The notes: generated by a model from the sequence alone, not told the origin. A stretch of 64,000 nt of DNA from Trinickia sp. Y13 (GCF_029522115.1 NZ_JAKWFK010000004.1:310001-374000), one strand, 5' to 3'; numbered from the stretch's first letter, positions 1 to 9,429 are shown. Made by a program: numbers and translations.

Positions 1-1374
1 CGCGCGCGCCATTGCGCCGCTGAACGTGACATGGTCGACCTCGCGCACGAACTTCCTGGAGCGGCCTTCTTTCTCGATCGTGAGGCGCCCGCCTCCGACG
101 CTCAATTGCGCACCGGCCGTGAAAAAGCCCGAGAACACCAAGCGTTTCGCGTGCGTCGTGATGTCGATGAAGCCGCCGCAGCCGGCGGTCAGATACGGCT
201 TGCTCGGCAGCCACGAGACGTTGACGTTTCCGCCGCGATCGATCTGCATGAACGAGAGCAACGAAATGTCGAATCCGCCGCCCTGGAAGTAGGTGAACTG
301 CGTCGGCGACGGCACGATGGCATCCGCATTGGCCGAGCAGCCGAAGGCGAAGCCCAGCAAAGGCATCCCGCCCACCGCGCCCTGCTCGATGGCCCAGGTG
401 ACATGGCCGTCGAGTCCTTCTTCGAGCAGCACGCGCGGCACGTTCGCCGAGATGCCGAATCCGAGGTTGGCCGCATCGCCACGCGCGAGCTCCATCGCCG
501 CTCGGCGTGCGATGACTTTTTCCGCGCACCAATCGCCGAATGAAAACGCGTCGTCCGCCACCTTGATCTCACCACTGATCGCCGGGTCGTAGTCGATCTG
601 GGTCGTTTGCTTTTGCGCGGGATCGACGACGATGTAGTCGACCAGATTGCACGGGATGTGCACGCGGTGGGTAGGCAGCGAGCCTGCTTTGACGACGCGC
701 TTGACCTGCGCGATGACGATCCCGCCGTTATTGCGCACGGCGAGCGCTTGCTCGCAACCGCCCAATAACGCGCCCTCGTGCTCGTAGGAAAGATTGCCGC
801 GCTCGTCGGCCGTCGTCGCACGGATGATGGCTACGCGCGGAACGATGTTGGGGAAGAAGAGCCACGGTTCGCCTTCGAAATCCACCTTGCGGACGATGGG
901 CTCGCCTTGCGAACGCGCATTCATCGCGCCGCCCTGACGCGCCGGATCGACGAAGGTATCCAGGCCCACTTTCGTCAATACGCCGGGGCGCTTCGCGGCT
1001 GCGTCGCGGTGCATGTCGAACAGGACCCCGCTCGGCAAGTTATAGGCGCGGATCTCGTTGCCGCCGATCATGCGCCAAATCTCGGGCATCGGCAGGCTCG
1101 ACGGCCCGCTCGGCAGCGAACCGGCGACGACCGTGTCGATGAGTCCGGGCTTGGCGAGGTGGTCGATACCCTTGATGCCGTACATATCTCCAGCCGCGAT
1201 CGGATGCAGCAACGTGAGCCGCTGCGGATGCCCCTCTTGTTGGAAGCGTGTCCCGATCGCGGCGAGCATTGCATCGGGACATCCCAATCCGCTCGACGAA
1301 CTGACGGTAACGACGTCGCCGTCGCCGATGAGGCGCGCCGCCGCGGCCGCCGGCACCACTTTGCTTGAACGCAC
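1..1374 (-). CDS. Acyl-CoA:acetate/3-ketoacid CoA-transferase, partial
   Basis: Family I CoA-transferase, which moves CoA between short-chain acyl-CoAs and acetate or a keto acid in the cytoplasm. The frame is open for 458 codons and runs off the left edge; the family (YdiF/Pct type) is usually about 520-530 residues, so the C-terminus is missing. The start is a GTG at 1374 with AGGAG seven bases upstream (1382-1386). The N-terminus has the phosphate-binding-type run VTVSSSSGLGCPDAM, and the second half contains AIEQGAVGG and FQGGGFDISLLSF, the expected C-terminal CoA-transferase fold. It lies 21 bp downstream of the Gfo/Idh/MocA gene and probably shares its transcript. Substrate unknown. Confidence 0.85.
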   Translation of the reverse strand, partial: MRSSKVVPAAAAARLIGDGDVVTVSSSSGLGCPDAMLAAIGTRFQQEGHPQRLTLLHPIAAGDMYGIKGIDHLAKPGLIDTVVAGSLPSGPSSLPMPEIWRMIGGNEIRAYNLPSGVLFDMHRDAAAKRPGVLTKVGLDTFVDPARQGGAMNARSQGEPIVRKVDFEGEPWLFFPNIVPRVAIIRATTADERGNLSYEHEGALLGGCEQALAVRNNGGIVIAQVKRVVKAGSLPTHRVHIPCNLVDYIVVDPAQKQTTQIDYDPAISGEIKVADDAFSFGDWCAEKVIARRAAMELARGDAANLGFGISANVPRVLLEEGLDGHVTWAIEQGAVGGMPLLGFAFGCSANADAIVPSPTQFTYFQGGGFDISLLSFMQIDRGGNVNVSWLPSKPYLTAGCGGFIDITTHAKRLVFSGFFTAGAQLSVGGGRLTIEKEGRSRKFVREVDHVTFSGAMARA

Positions 1375-1395
1375 GTTCTGACTCCTAGTTTCGTT

Positions 1396-2415
1396 TCAAT
1401 GCGCGAATTGCCGAGAGACGGCCACGCGTTCGCCGCGCAAGGCCGACTGCTCGAGTGCGAGGGCCGCCGCTAGAGAGCGGAACCCGTCCTCGCCCGTCGC
1501 TGCCGGTGGTTCGCCCGATAACACGGCGCGATGGAATTGCTCGACGGCGGTCACATAAAGGTTGCGGTGCACGACGGGGATCGCTTGCACGCCGCGCTCC
1601 GAGCGCAGCTCGATTTCCCCGGCCGCTCGTTGCGTCATCACGTCCCGTGCGATCAAGGAGCCGGCGCTGCCGTGCACTTCTAGGCCTGTGGGCGCATAGG
1701 GCACCGTGAAGGCGTCATGGATCTGGGCGAGCACGCCGTTGTCGAAGCGGATGATGCCCATCACGCCATCGGCGAGTCCGTCGTGCGCCATGCCCGAGGA
1801 TGCGGTCATGGCCATGACTTCGACGGGCTCGGCATCGAGGACGAATCGCAAGGTGTCCGCGTCGTGCACCGAGATGTCGAGCACGACCCCGCCCCCTGCC
1901 TCTTTCCGATCGATGCGCCAACCGCGCAAATGCGGCGGCAGCGAAACGGCATGAAACACGCGCGCATAAAGCGGCGTGCCGATCTCCCCGGCGCGAATGA
2001 GTTCGCGCAGGCGCCGATGCGTGGCTGCGCAACGCAGATGATGATTGGTGGCGAGCACGACACCCGCCGCGGCGCATGCCTCGATCATTTTTTCGGCGTC
2101 GGGCTGCGACAGCGCGAGCGGCTTTTCGCACAGGACGTGTTTGCGGGCGGCGGCCGCCGCCATCACTTGCGGGAGGTGCTTTTCGTTGGTGCTGCTGATG
2201 TAGACGGCGTCGATCGTCGAATCGGCCAACACGCTCTCGAGCGCCGCGCTGGCATGCTCGATCGAATGCTTCTGGGCGAACTCTTGCGCGCGCTCCGTGC
2301 TTCCACTCACCACGGCCTTGACGAGGCCGTCGCTTTGCGCACGGATGGCATCGACCATCCACTCGTCCGCGATGGTGCTCGCTCCGACCAGCGCCCAACT
2401 TATCGTCTTCGTCAT
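1396..2415 (-). CDS. Gfo/Idh/MocA-family NAD(P)-dependent oxidoreductase
   Basis: Cytoplasmic dehydrogenase of 339 residues, the family norm. It has an N-terminal Rossmann fold (WALVGASTIADEW) and the diagnostic CEKPLALS motif near residue 95, where the lysine sits by the nicotinamide. Such enzymes oxidise sugars, inositols or related polyols. The start at 2415 is preferred over an ATG 12 bases upstream because GGAGG stands five bases before it. It is the first gene of a probable two-gene operon with the CoA-transferase and diverges from a LacI-type regulator. Two operator-like palindromes lie just upstream, so it is probably a LacI target. The substrate cannot be told from sequence. Confidence 0.88.
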   Translation of the reverse strand: MTKTISWALVGASTIADEWMVDAIRAQSDGLVKAVVSGSTERAQEFAQKHSIEHASAALESVLADSTIDAVYISSTNEKHLPQVMAAAAARKHVLCEKPLALSQPDAEKMIEACAAAGVVLATNHHLRCAATHRRLRELIRAGEIGTPLYARVFHAVSLPPHLRGWRIDRKEAGGGVVLDISVHDADTLRFVLDAEPVEVMAMTASSGMAHDGLADGVMGIIRFDNGVLAQIHDAFTVPYAPTGLEVHGSAGSLIARDVMTQRAAGEIELRSERGVQAIPVVHRNLYVTAVEQFHRAVLSGEPPAATGEDGFRSLAAALALEQSALRGERVAVSRQFAH

Positions 2416-2433
2416 GTCGTCCTCCATCTATTT

Positions 2434-2449
2434 ATTGGAACGTTCCAAT
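2434..2449. promoter_or_regulatory. LacI-family operator, site 1
   Basis: Perfect 16-bp palindrome ATTGGAACGTTCCAAT with a central CG, the classic form of a LacI/GalR-family operator. It lies 19 bp upstream of the dehydrogenase start, where a bound repressor would block that promoter. Confidence 0.8.
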
Positions 2450-2456
2450 TCGCTCG

Positions 2457-2470
2457 TTGGATCGTTCCAA
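2457..2470. promoter_or_regulatory. LacI-family operator, site 2
   Basis: TTGGATCGTTCCAA, one mismatch from the core of site 1 and 22 bp (about two helical turns) from it, so two dimers could bind the same face of the DNA. It is placed to control both divergent promoters. Confidence 0.75.
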
Positions 2471-2495
2471 CGAACTGTAGTAGACTCCCCCTACG

Positions 2496-3608
2496 ATGTC
2501 AAACGCTTTTTGGAACGTGCCAATTGTGCAAAGCAATGTGAAATCTGGTCCGACGATTCAGGACATCGCCGCGGCTGCGGGGGTTTCAAAGTCGACGGTG
2601 TCGCTCGTGCTGCAGCAAAGCCCGAAAATTCGCGCCGAGACCGCCGAGAAAGTACGCGAAGCGGCGCGCGCGCTCGGCTATGTGTACAACCGAGGCGCCG
2701 CTACCCTACGTGGCCGACGAAGCACGACCATCGGGATGGTCATCAACGATCTGACGAACCCTTTCTTTGTCGAGCTGTTGGTGGCCATCGAGCGGGTGCT
2801 GGCGCAATCGGGCTATACGACGCTCATGGCCCACACGGCGGAAAGCGTCGAGATGCAAACCCGCGTTTTACAGTCGATGCGCGAACAGAACGTTGCCGGG
2901 CTCGTGATGTCGCCCGCGCTCGGCACACCGGATTCGCTTCCTGCCGAGATTCGCTCGTGGGGCATTCCGCTGGTGCTCGTGATGCGTCCGATGGGCACTG
3001 ACGTCGATACGATCGGCGTGGATAACTTCGTGGGATTTCAACTTGCGACCGAGCATCTGATCGAGCGAGGCCATACCCGCATTGCGTTTGCCGGAAATCG
3101 GGCTGGCTATACGGTGGCAACGCAGCGCCGGCAGGGATACTTGCAGGCGATGGCCAAGCACGGTTTGAGCGTCGACCCGCAGTGGATCATCGATGTCGAA
3201 TTAACGCCCGAGGGGGGACGTCAGGCCGTGCGCGCGATCTTCGATTTGGCTTTTCCGCCGACTGCCGTGGTTTGCTACAACGATCAGGTCGCGTTCGGCG
3301 TACTGCGCGAGCTCGATCGGATGGGCAAGCGTGCGGGTAAGGCGCTGGCCGTGGTGGGTTGCGACAATGTCGTTGCTTCGGAGCATACCAATCCACCGCT
3401 TACTACTCTGTCGGCTGGTGCGGATACGCTGGGCACGATTGCGAGCGAGACGCTACTTTCGCGGCTGGAGGCGTCCGCGGATGATGGGAAACCGATCGTG
3501 CAGTATTTCGCGACGCCCAAACTTGTCGTGCGGGAGTCTAGTGTCGGATCCGGAGAGAGGCATCATCGGGCCGCGAAAGGCGATGGCCGGGCACGGGGGG
3601 CGGCGTAA
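2496..3608 (+). CDS. LacI-family transcriptional regulator
   Basis: DNA-binding repressor of 370 residues. The LacI helix-turn-helix is near residues 20-45 (TIQDIAAAAGVSKSTVSLVL), followed by the hinge region and a periplasmic-binding-protein-like sensor domain (IGMVINDLTNPFF, later VVGCDNVVAS). It is divergent from the dehydrogenase/CoA-transferase operon with three operators between or across the starts, so it is very probably their local repressor. Start choice is uncertain: neither the ATG at 2496 nor the GTG at 2538 has a clear Shine-Dalgarno sequence. The GTG gives the usual short LacI N-terminus and would leave operator 3 outside the coding region. Confidence 0.92.
   Translation: MSNAFWNVPIVQSNVKSGPTIQDIAAAAGVSKSTVSLVLQQSPKIRAETAEKVREAARALGYVYNRGAATLRGRRSTTIGMVINDLTNPFFVELLVAIERVLAQSGYTTLMAHTAESVEMQTRVLQSMREQNVAGLVMSPALGTPDSLPAEIRSWGIPLVLVMRPMGTDVDTIGVDNFVGFQLATEHLIERGHTRIAFAGNRAGYTVATQRRQGYLQAMAKHGLSVDPQWIIDVELTPEGGRQAVRAIFDLAFPPTAVVCYNDQVAFGVLRELDRMGKRAGKALAVVGCDNVVASEHTNPPLTTLSAGADTLGTIASETLLSRLEASADDGKPIVQYFATPKLVVRESSVGSGERHHRAAKGDGRARGAA
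2510..2523. promoter_or_regulatory. LacI-family operator, site 3, at the regulator start
   Basis: TTGGAACGTGCCAA, one mismatch from the site 1 core. It lies inside the first codons of the regulator if the ATG at 2496 is the start, or in the 5' leader if the GTG at 2538 is used. It suggests autorepression. Confidence 0.65.
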
Positions 3609-3888
3609 TAGGTGATGCGCGATTCGGTGCGTTTTAGCGTGAGGGGCGGCTGGGATTTGGGAGATTTTTGACAACGAAGGGGTAACGCCTTGATCAATAG
3701 GGGGACATTTTTGTGTCGGCGGGCGCCGGTATCAAATGCGTTGTCTCGCAAGGTCGAAGCCGAAGACGGCCATGCGGCACGCCCGCAACCGACCCACAAG
3801 GGACAGTCGGGGCGACTCAAAGCGGACGCTCATCGGTTGCTCGGTCGAGTGATAGCGTCGCTGGTAAATCATTCCGCAGCAATGACGC
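3609..3888. other. Intergenic region between regulator and defence genes
   Basis: About 280 bp between two convergent genes. Short frames exist on both strands but none has a ribosome site or recognisable protein content. No clear terminator hairpin was seen. This is the left boundary of the defence island. Confidence 0.5.
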
Positions 3889-5664
3889 CTATAGGTCCCT
3901 TCTCGTGTGAGGCACTTGGCCAGCGGCTAACAGGGCAACGCAACGATCGGCGAAGGCGACTGGCACAGCGAGTGCACCCAAATGCCGGGCTCGCGTCAGG
4001 CCAACATAGAGGACGCGCTTGGCCTCTGAATCGGTGCGGGCTTCCCAAGATTCAAACAGGGCCTCCCCTCGGTTTTCAGGGGCACGATTGGGTGGAATCA
4101 CGACGCACACGGCGCCATATTCACGGCCTTTCGCCTCGTGAATCTTGGCGCATCTAAGACCGAGATCGAGCGCCATTTGAAGATGGTTAGACCATCGTGC
4201 ATTGGTCGGTCGCCGAAAGAAATTCCGTACGGTCACGCCGGCGGGCAGCGGCAGGTTCAGCCGTTCTGTCTCGGCGTGCACACGGGCAATCCAGGCGAGC
4301 CGATCAGCATCGGCATTTCCACACGCTTTGGGAAGACTCATAAGGAAACCCAGCGCGCATCTTCGATGTGCGCGCCGATCGATTCCAATACGCTGGACCG
4401 TTCGCACCAGATGCTCGTTCGGCTGACGTAGCCCCATGAGGTCCAGAAGCAACGTCTCTATCGCCTGAACCACCGCCTCCCTCGATCGCACCGTCGCGGC
4501 AGGTGACCAGAACTCCGCCACTTTGCAAGCCAGCAGCTCGATCCGCGAGTTGCCGTTCGAACCGCTGAGAGCCACGCCAGCGGCACGTTGCGCGACCTTG
4601 CCTGAATGCGCAAGGATGACCGCGTCAGTTGAATCTAAACCAAGTTCCGCAATCCGATTCAAGAAGGCCTGACCGATCGTTGCACTCGGGGCTCGACCTC
4701 CATATGTCAGAAGCAAAGCGGGATGTGCAACATTGGCGGTGTCGCCGACAGACTGATCCACCCGGCCAGCGCTTTTGAGTGTGGCGGCTAGACGGCAGAC
4801 CGCAGGACTGCTACGAAAATTGCCCGTTAACCCTCGATGTGATTCATCAGGGTAAGTCTCCTTAAATTCCTGAACACCTGCAGGATTGCCGTTGCGGAAT
4901 TCGTAGATCGCTTGGTCTGGGTCACAGACGAAAGTGACATGCACGCCGTACTCTCGGAGCCACGAGAGAATTTGCAAATCAAGCGGATTGCAATCTTGGC
5001 CTTCGTCCACCATGACTTCGTGAAAACGTGCCGCCAGTGCCCGGCCAAGTGCCCCGCCGTTCAAAGGATCAAGAATCAGCCGCAGCGTCTGAACGCGGGC
5101 ATCGTTGGCGCTCAGATAGCCGGCCTGCAGCAAGCCCCGTCGCCGACGTGCCGCTGCCTGCTGATATTTGGCTTGATGCTGGCGAACATGGTTTTGCAAT
5201 CCGGTGTGCCCGATCCTCCCCGGATTAATGACATTGGTTTCTGGGTCGAATAGATCTAGGCTCACTGGGTCGCCGCGGAAGGCGAATTGCCCCGACAACC
5301 GAATCTCTATGCCGAGCGTATCCCAACTATCGAGGATGATCGGTCGTGTCGTGCTTGTTGCCGCGCAGCCCGGCAGCACCACGAAATTCCGAACGAAAGC
5401 ATCGAGCGTTCCCATGAAACTGGGATGCTTCAGGAGTGAGGCGAGCCCTGCGGCGTGGCAGCGTTCCCGAAACTCGTCGACGGCTGAGTTCGTGAACGAA
5501 AGTACCGCCACGCCGCGACGCGGTGGCAGCGTGGCTGCTATATTTGCCAGGCGAGCAATGATCGTGCGGGTCTTTCCGGCGCCTGGGCAGGCATGCACGA
5601 AAGCGCCACCGACGTGCGTGGCGAATGCCTCCTGCTCTGCCGTCAAACCTTGAATGCCGGTCAT
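3889..5664 (-). CDS. gajB: Gabija-type UvrD/REP helicase-like protein GajB
   Basis: Superfamily 1 helicase-like ATPase of 591 residues. Motifs in order: Walker A CPGAGKT (26-32), Walker B-type VDEGQD, motif III CDPDQAIYEFRNG, motif IV FRSSPAVC, motif V IHEAKGREYG and motif VI YVGLTRARH. The start overlaps the stop of the OLD-type nuclease gene by 4 bp (ATGA), so the two are translationally coupled. An OLD-family TOPRIM nuclease followed by a UvrD-like helicase is the defining layout of the Gabija anti-phage system, where GajB is activated by DNA termini and works with GajA. It is longer than the best-studied GajB (about 490 residues). Function is inferred from motifs and pairing. Confidence 0.88.
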   Translation of the reverse strand: MTGIQGLTAEQEAFATHVGGAFVHACPGAGKTRTIIARLANIAATLPPRRGVAVLSFTNSAVDEFRERCHAAGLASLLKHPSFMGTLDAFVRNFVVLPGCAATSTTRPIILDSWDTLGIEIRLSGQFAFRGDPVSLDLFDPETNVINPGRIGHTGLQNHVRQHQAKYQQAAARRRRGLLQAGYLSANDARVQTLRLILDPLNGGALGRALAARFHEVMVDEGQDCNPLDLQILSWLREYGVHVTFVCDPDQAIYEFRNGNPAGVQEFKETYPDESHRGLTGNFRSSPAVCRLAATLKSAGRVDQSVGDTANVAHPALLLTYGGRAPSATIGQAFLNRIAELGLDSTDAVILAHSGKVAQRAAGVALSGSNGNSRIELLACKVAEFWSPAATVRSREAVVQAIETLLLDLMGLRQPNEHLVRTVQRIGIDRRAHRRCALGFLMSLPKACGNADADRLAWIARVHAETERLNLPLPAGVTVRNFFRRPTNARWSNHLQMALDLGLRCAKIHEAKGREYGAVCVVIPPNRAPENRGEALFESWEARTDSEAKRVLYVGLTRARHLGALAVPVAFADRCVALLAAGQVPHTRRDL

Positions 5665-7412
5665 GCTTGCGCAGCGCCACGAATCGCGTCGGCAAGATAT
5701 ATCGGTACGACAAACGGTTCACCCGCCGCGATACGTGAAGCGATGGCCTGGGCCAAGTCACCCTTGCGAGTCTTCTTCGCCTCAATCAGCTTGAGGAACG
5801 CATCGGGACGGTCTTGCAGTGGGACACCCTCGATCCGATCCGTCCAGTCGCGACGCGAATTGCGATGCAGACGAAGAAACACGCTCTTTAGAAATGCCTC
5901 GTTTCCAGCGTTGAAAATCTCATGCTCCAACGTGTGCTGATTAGTCAGCACCATCAGCGCCTGCTGCGCACCATGCTTCGCTGCGAGGTTTTCCAGATCG
6001 ATCTTCCGATTCCCCAGCACCGTTGGGTCCGCGTCGGTGATCACGATCAGCCGGTCAGCGATCCGTGCGTCGCCATGCGGCCGAAGTAGTACCTCGATGT
6101 AGGGACGGAAATCCACGCCCTCGATCGGCACGATAACCGTTCCCTTGAACCGGAGCCATCCATCAGCGTCACCGGCGAGAACAAGATTTTGTGCCAACAC
6201 CGGCAACAGCAGCGCCTCAGCGATTCCTTCCACCAAGATGGCCCTATCGCCGAACAGCAGCGCAGAGCGAGTCACGTCCAGATAGCGGCTGATCTTATCC
6301 AGTGTCTTTGGCTTGAGCCCCAGTTCGGCGATGGGCACGCTCACCGATTCAGAGACCGCCCCTCCATTTTTGTCGCGACGACGCGAACGCATGACCACCA
6401 GATGTGTCGGAGAAACCCAGGCGGTCAGATTCGGCGAATGGGTCGTCACGACGATCTGGATGCGGCCTTCCGGTTTGCCGGCCTCGATTGCACGATCAGC
6501 CGATTGGCGTGCTTGGTCCAGAAGAAATTCGAGCACTAGCACTTGCAACTGCGGGTGCAGATGTGCTTCCGGCTCTTCGACAAGAAAGATTGTGAGGTCC
6601 GCTTCCTTGGCCTTCGCCAACTCGACGACCACCGTGGCCATGTAGAGCAGATTGGAGTAGCCCAAACCAGAAGCCCGAATGTCTTCTGGTGCGAGGCCAG
6701 AGTCGGCCAAGCGAAACCGCAAGTCGCGAGCGACATCGAGCAGGGTCTCGGTGGCGAAGTCCAAGGCTGCCGATTGCGGGCGGACCCCATTGGTCAGCAT
6801 TCCCAGAGCGGTGCCGATTTCCGTGTTCATCGTGGTCAGGATATCGGGTCTGTTCTCCGCGCGCCTAACGCCAGCAAGGAAATCTTGTTCTTGATCCTTC
6901 GGCAGGAAGTGCCGCAGTAGTGCCATAACCCGTGTGCCGCTGCCCGTGCCAAGCGCCTGATGCGCGTCGCGCAATGGCGGCAGGTAGACATGCCGGATCA
7001 GGTCAATGGAGCCGGCCTCCGGCTCGTTGGTGTCGAAGCGTCCGGCCCAGGCAGTGATCTTGCCACGGGGCGCACGCTCGGATCGCGGCTCATACCGATA
7101 GCCGAAGACGGCTTCGTTCTTAGTGGGATCAGGGACTGCGGAGATTAGCAATCCTTTCAGTGTGTCGCCGAGTTCTCGGAAGACACCTTCGATCTGAAAG
7201 CTCGGGACGGTCGCGTTGCGTCGGACGTCTTCATCCTCCGGATATCGCTCCCGGCGTCCGCTCAACGGCAAGGTGAGCAACCGAATAGCGTCGATGACGT
7301 TGGACTTACCACCATTGTTCTCACCGACCAAGACGGTCAGATCGGCGCGAAGGCTGACGGTCACATTGTCGCAGGACCGGAAACGCGAAATTTTCAAACT
7401 GCCCAAGTGCAT
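5661..7412 (-). CDS. gajA: Gabija-type OLD-family ATPase/TOPRIM endonuclease GajA
   Basis: 583 residues, very close to the usual GajA length. An ABC-type ATPase half has Walker A GENNGGKS (30-37) and Walker B IFLVEEPEAHLHPQ. The C-terminal TOPRIM half has the catalytic glutamate in ILVEGIAEALLLP (about 396) and the acidic pair in VITDADPT (about 467). In Gabija, GajA is a nucleotide-regulated DNA-nicking endonuclease that assembles with GajB. It is first in the operon, and the next gene overlaps it by 4 bp. A stand-alone class 1 OLD nuclease is less likely because of the helicase partner. Confidence 0.9.
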   Translation of the reverse strand: MHLGSLKISRFRSCDNVTVSLRADLTVLVGENNGGKSNVIDAIRLLTLPLSGRRERYPEDEDVRRNATVPSFQIEGVFRELGDTLKGLLISAVPDPTKNEAVFGYRYEPRSERAPRGKITAWAGRFDTNEPEAGSIDLIRHVYLPPLRDAHQALGTGSGTRVMALLRHFLPKDQEQDFLAGVRRAENRPDILTTMNTEIGTALGMLTNGVRPQSAALDFATETLLDVARDLRFRLADSGLAPEDIRASGLGYSNLLYMATVVVELAKAKEADLTIFLVEEPEAHLHPQLQVLVLEFLLDQARQSADRAIEAGKPEGRIQIVVTTHSPNLTAWVSPTHLVVMRSRRRDKNGGAVSESVSVPIAELGLKPKTLDKISRYLDVTRSALLFGDRAILVEGIAEALLLPVLAQNLVLAGDADGWLRFKGTVIVPIEGVDFRPYIEVLLRPHGDARIADRLIVITDADPTVLGNRKIDLENLAAKHGAQQALMVLTNQHTLEHEIFNAGNEAFLKSVFLRLHRNSRRDWTDRIEGVPLQDRPDAFLKLIEAKKTRKGDLAQAIASRIAAGEPFVVPIYLADAIRGAAQA

Positions 7413-8075
7413 GAAATCTCCCTTACCGTCTCAACCTGCCGCGATATCTCTTTGTGCGCGGCTGTTCAGGCATTCTATCGGTCGCGTTCCCTGCATCGCT
7501 TAATCACTAGGTTATTGGCCGCTCTTTGTCCGGTGAGGTCCGATTCAATGGTTGCATCTCCGAAAAACCACGACTCCGGCCACTGCCCGACAAGCTGACT
7601 CCGGTACGCGGTCTCGCTCAAGGGAACCTCGACCGTTACGCCTGCGCCGCATACAGCCGACTTCCGGCGAGGCGATCGATGCAATGCTCGTGCTCAGGGT
7701 GGGGGACGGAGAATCCAGATTGTCGCCAGTTTATATCGTGAGAGCGAACCGCCGTTCATGGCCGAACCCGGCTCCGCGACGAACCGCCAAGACTATCGTT
7801 GTCGTTCTTGCTCACGGCGATAGGTTCGGGTCTGTTCTTGCTCCTGGTCGCCTTCTGCTCGCTCAGCGGGCATGTCGAGCACTAAGGCGAGACAGGAACT
7901 CGCGTCAGTTGATGTTCGGCAAGAGGCGGCACATTCAAGTATGGGGCGATTCCGGCGCGCCTGATTTTTCCGCGAATAGGATTAGTATGAGGGGCGAGCG
8001 GCTGCGGAAAGTCGGATGGCTGCTAACCGAAGCGCAACAAGACAAACATTGCGGAAACCGAACCAGCGCGTCACT
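7413..8075. other. Intergenic region within the defence island
   Basis: About 660 bp between two divergent defence genes. A 69-codon minus frame (7475-7684) and a longer plus frame running into the next gene are open, but neither has a ribosome site or recognisable domain. It probably holds the promoters for gajA and the EVE-nuclease gene, possibly with eroded DNA. Confidence 0.45.
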
Positions 8076-9188
8076 ATGGCCTACTTCATCGATCTCTTCT
8101 CGCCAGAAACCTACCTTGCGTTCGCTCGGTCGACGCGCGACATTTCCGGGTTTCGGATTCGCCACAAGAACACAGCGGAGAAAATCAAGCGTGGGGACGT
8201 CTTTGTTTGCTACCTGACCAAACTCTCGCGCTGGTTCGCTCTGCTGGAGGTCGTTGAGGGGCCGTTCATAGATGACGCGCCAATATTCCTATCCGAAAAC
8301 GATCCCTTCGTCGTGCGGTTCCGAGTGCGTCCGACTATTTGGCTCGACATCGACAAAGGCATTCCGATTCATGACCGGTCAGTCTGGGAGCGATTGTCAT
8401 TTACGCGCGACCTGAAGGAAGGCGGCATCGCGTGGACCGGCAAGGTCCGAAGCAGCCTTGTGCAACTCGGCGAACAGGACGGAGCCTTCCTTGCGGAACG
8501 GCTGGCGGCCCAGGCCCTCGAGCGCAAGACCTATCCGCTGGACGAGCGGGACAAGCGCAACGTTGCCACGCACACTGTAAATCGCCCCGACAAGGTTGTC
8601 ACAGTGAGCGTGCCCGAGGACGCAGATGTTGTTGAGCCGACCGAACGGATTACGGTTCCTCCGGATACAGAGGCCCGCGAATCCATCCGCATGCAAGCTG
8701 AGCTAGCCAATATCGGCGCGAAGATGGGGATGAAGATCTGGATTCCCCGAGCTGATCGAGGCGGTGTTCTCCGAGCGTGGGCCGATGAAGGCGGCGTGCT
8801 GCTTGATCGATTGCCTCTCAATTATGACGAGACGACCCTGCGAACGATTGAGCAGATTGACGTTCTTTGGCTCAAGGGCCGATCGATTGTTCGCGCCTTT
8901 GAGGTCGAGCACACGACCTCGGTGTATTCCGGCATTCTTCGCATGGCCGATCTTGTGGCGCTTCAGCCCAACATGAACATCAAGCTCCACATCGTCGCAC
9001 CCGAGTCAAGGCGGGATAAGGTCTTTCAGGAGATTCGGCGGCCGGTGTTTTCTCTGCTCGAAAAAGGTCCTCTCGCGGAATATTGCACATACCTGTCGTA
9101 TGCCAGTCTTCACAAGTTGGCCGAGCAAGAGCACCTTTCACATATGTCGGAAACCGTACTTGACGAATACGAGGAGGAAGCTGAGTAA
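8076..9188 (+). CDS. EVE-like (PUA-fold) domain fused to a predicted PD-(D/E)XK nuclease
   Basis: 370 residues from the chosen ATG. The N-terminal 140 residues resemble an EVE/PUA-type domain (YFIDLFSPETYLAF, then KIKRGDVFVCYLTK and a RWFALLEVVEGPF strand); such domains read modified bases. After a variable linker, the C-terminal 150 residues contain IDVLWLKG and AFEVEHTTSVYSGILRM, which looks like a restriction-endonuclease fold with D262 and an E276-x-E278 pair instead of the usual E-x-K. The overall plan is reader plus nuclease, as in modification-dependent restriction enzymes. An ATG 60 bp upstream is possible but adds nonconserved-looking residues. It stands alone beside Gabija. Fold assignments are by eye. 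Confidence 0.7.
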   Translation: MAYFIDLFSPETYLAFARSTRDISGFRIRHKNTAEKIKRGDVFVCYLTKLSRWFALLEVVEGPFIDDAPIFLSENDPFVVRFRVRPTIWLDIDKGIPIHDRSVWERLSFTRDLKEGGIAWTGKVRSSLVQLGEQDGAFLAERLAAQALERKTYPLDERDKRNVATHTVNRPDKVVTVSVPEDADVVEPTERITVPPDTEARESIRMQAELANIGAKMGMKIWIPRADRGGVLRAWADEGGVLLDRLPLNYDETTLRTIEQIDVLWLKGRSIVRAFEVEHTTSVYSGILRMADLVALQPNMNIKLHIVAPESRRDKVFQEIRRPVFSLLEKGPLAEYCTYLSYASLHKLAEQEHLSHMSETVLDEYEEEAE

Positions 9189-9429
9189 GCTTGCCGCCCT
9201 TTCGCCGACAGGTGAGGCGACCTCTGCGTTAGCGTCTGCGGTGCGCATCGTCGCCGACGTGCTCAGTCGGCAGGTATGGCCGGTCGCTGTCGGTCGCGAA
9301 GGGCAGCGGGCGACCCGTTTCGGCCTTTCGCTCAAGAGTGGTCGAGCGGCTGCTCCCAAAGTACAGCAGTCTTTCACATCCTCGTGGCACGACTACCCGT
9401 AATCTCTGACAAGCTTGTTGCAACTCGTA

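Noticed and set aside
189-821. Minus-strand 210-codon frame in the CoA-transferase
   Set aside because: Serine/arginine-rich shadow frame; the true frame is open for 458 codons from the GTG at 1374.
7475-7684. 69-codon minus frame upstream of gajA as a third Gabija gene
   Set aside because: No ribosome site or domain, and it is separated from gajA; Gabija has two genes.
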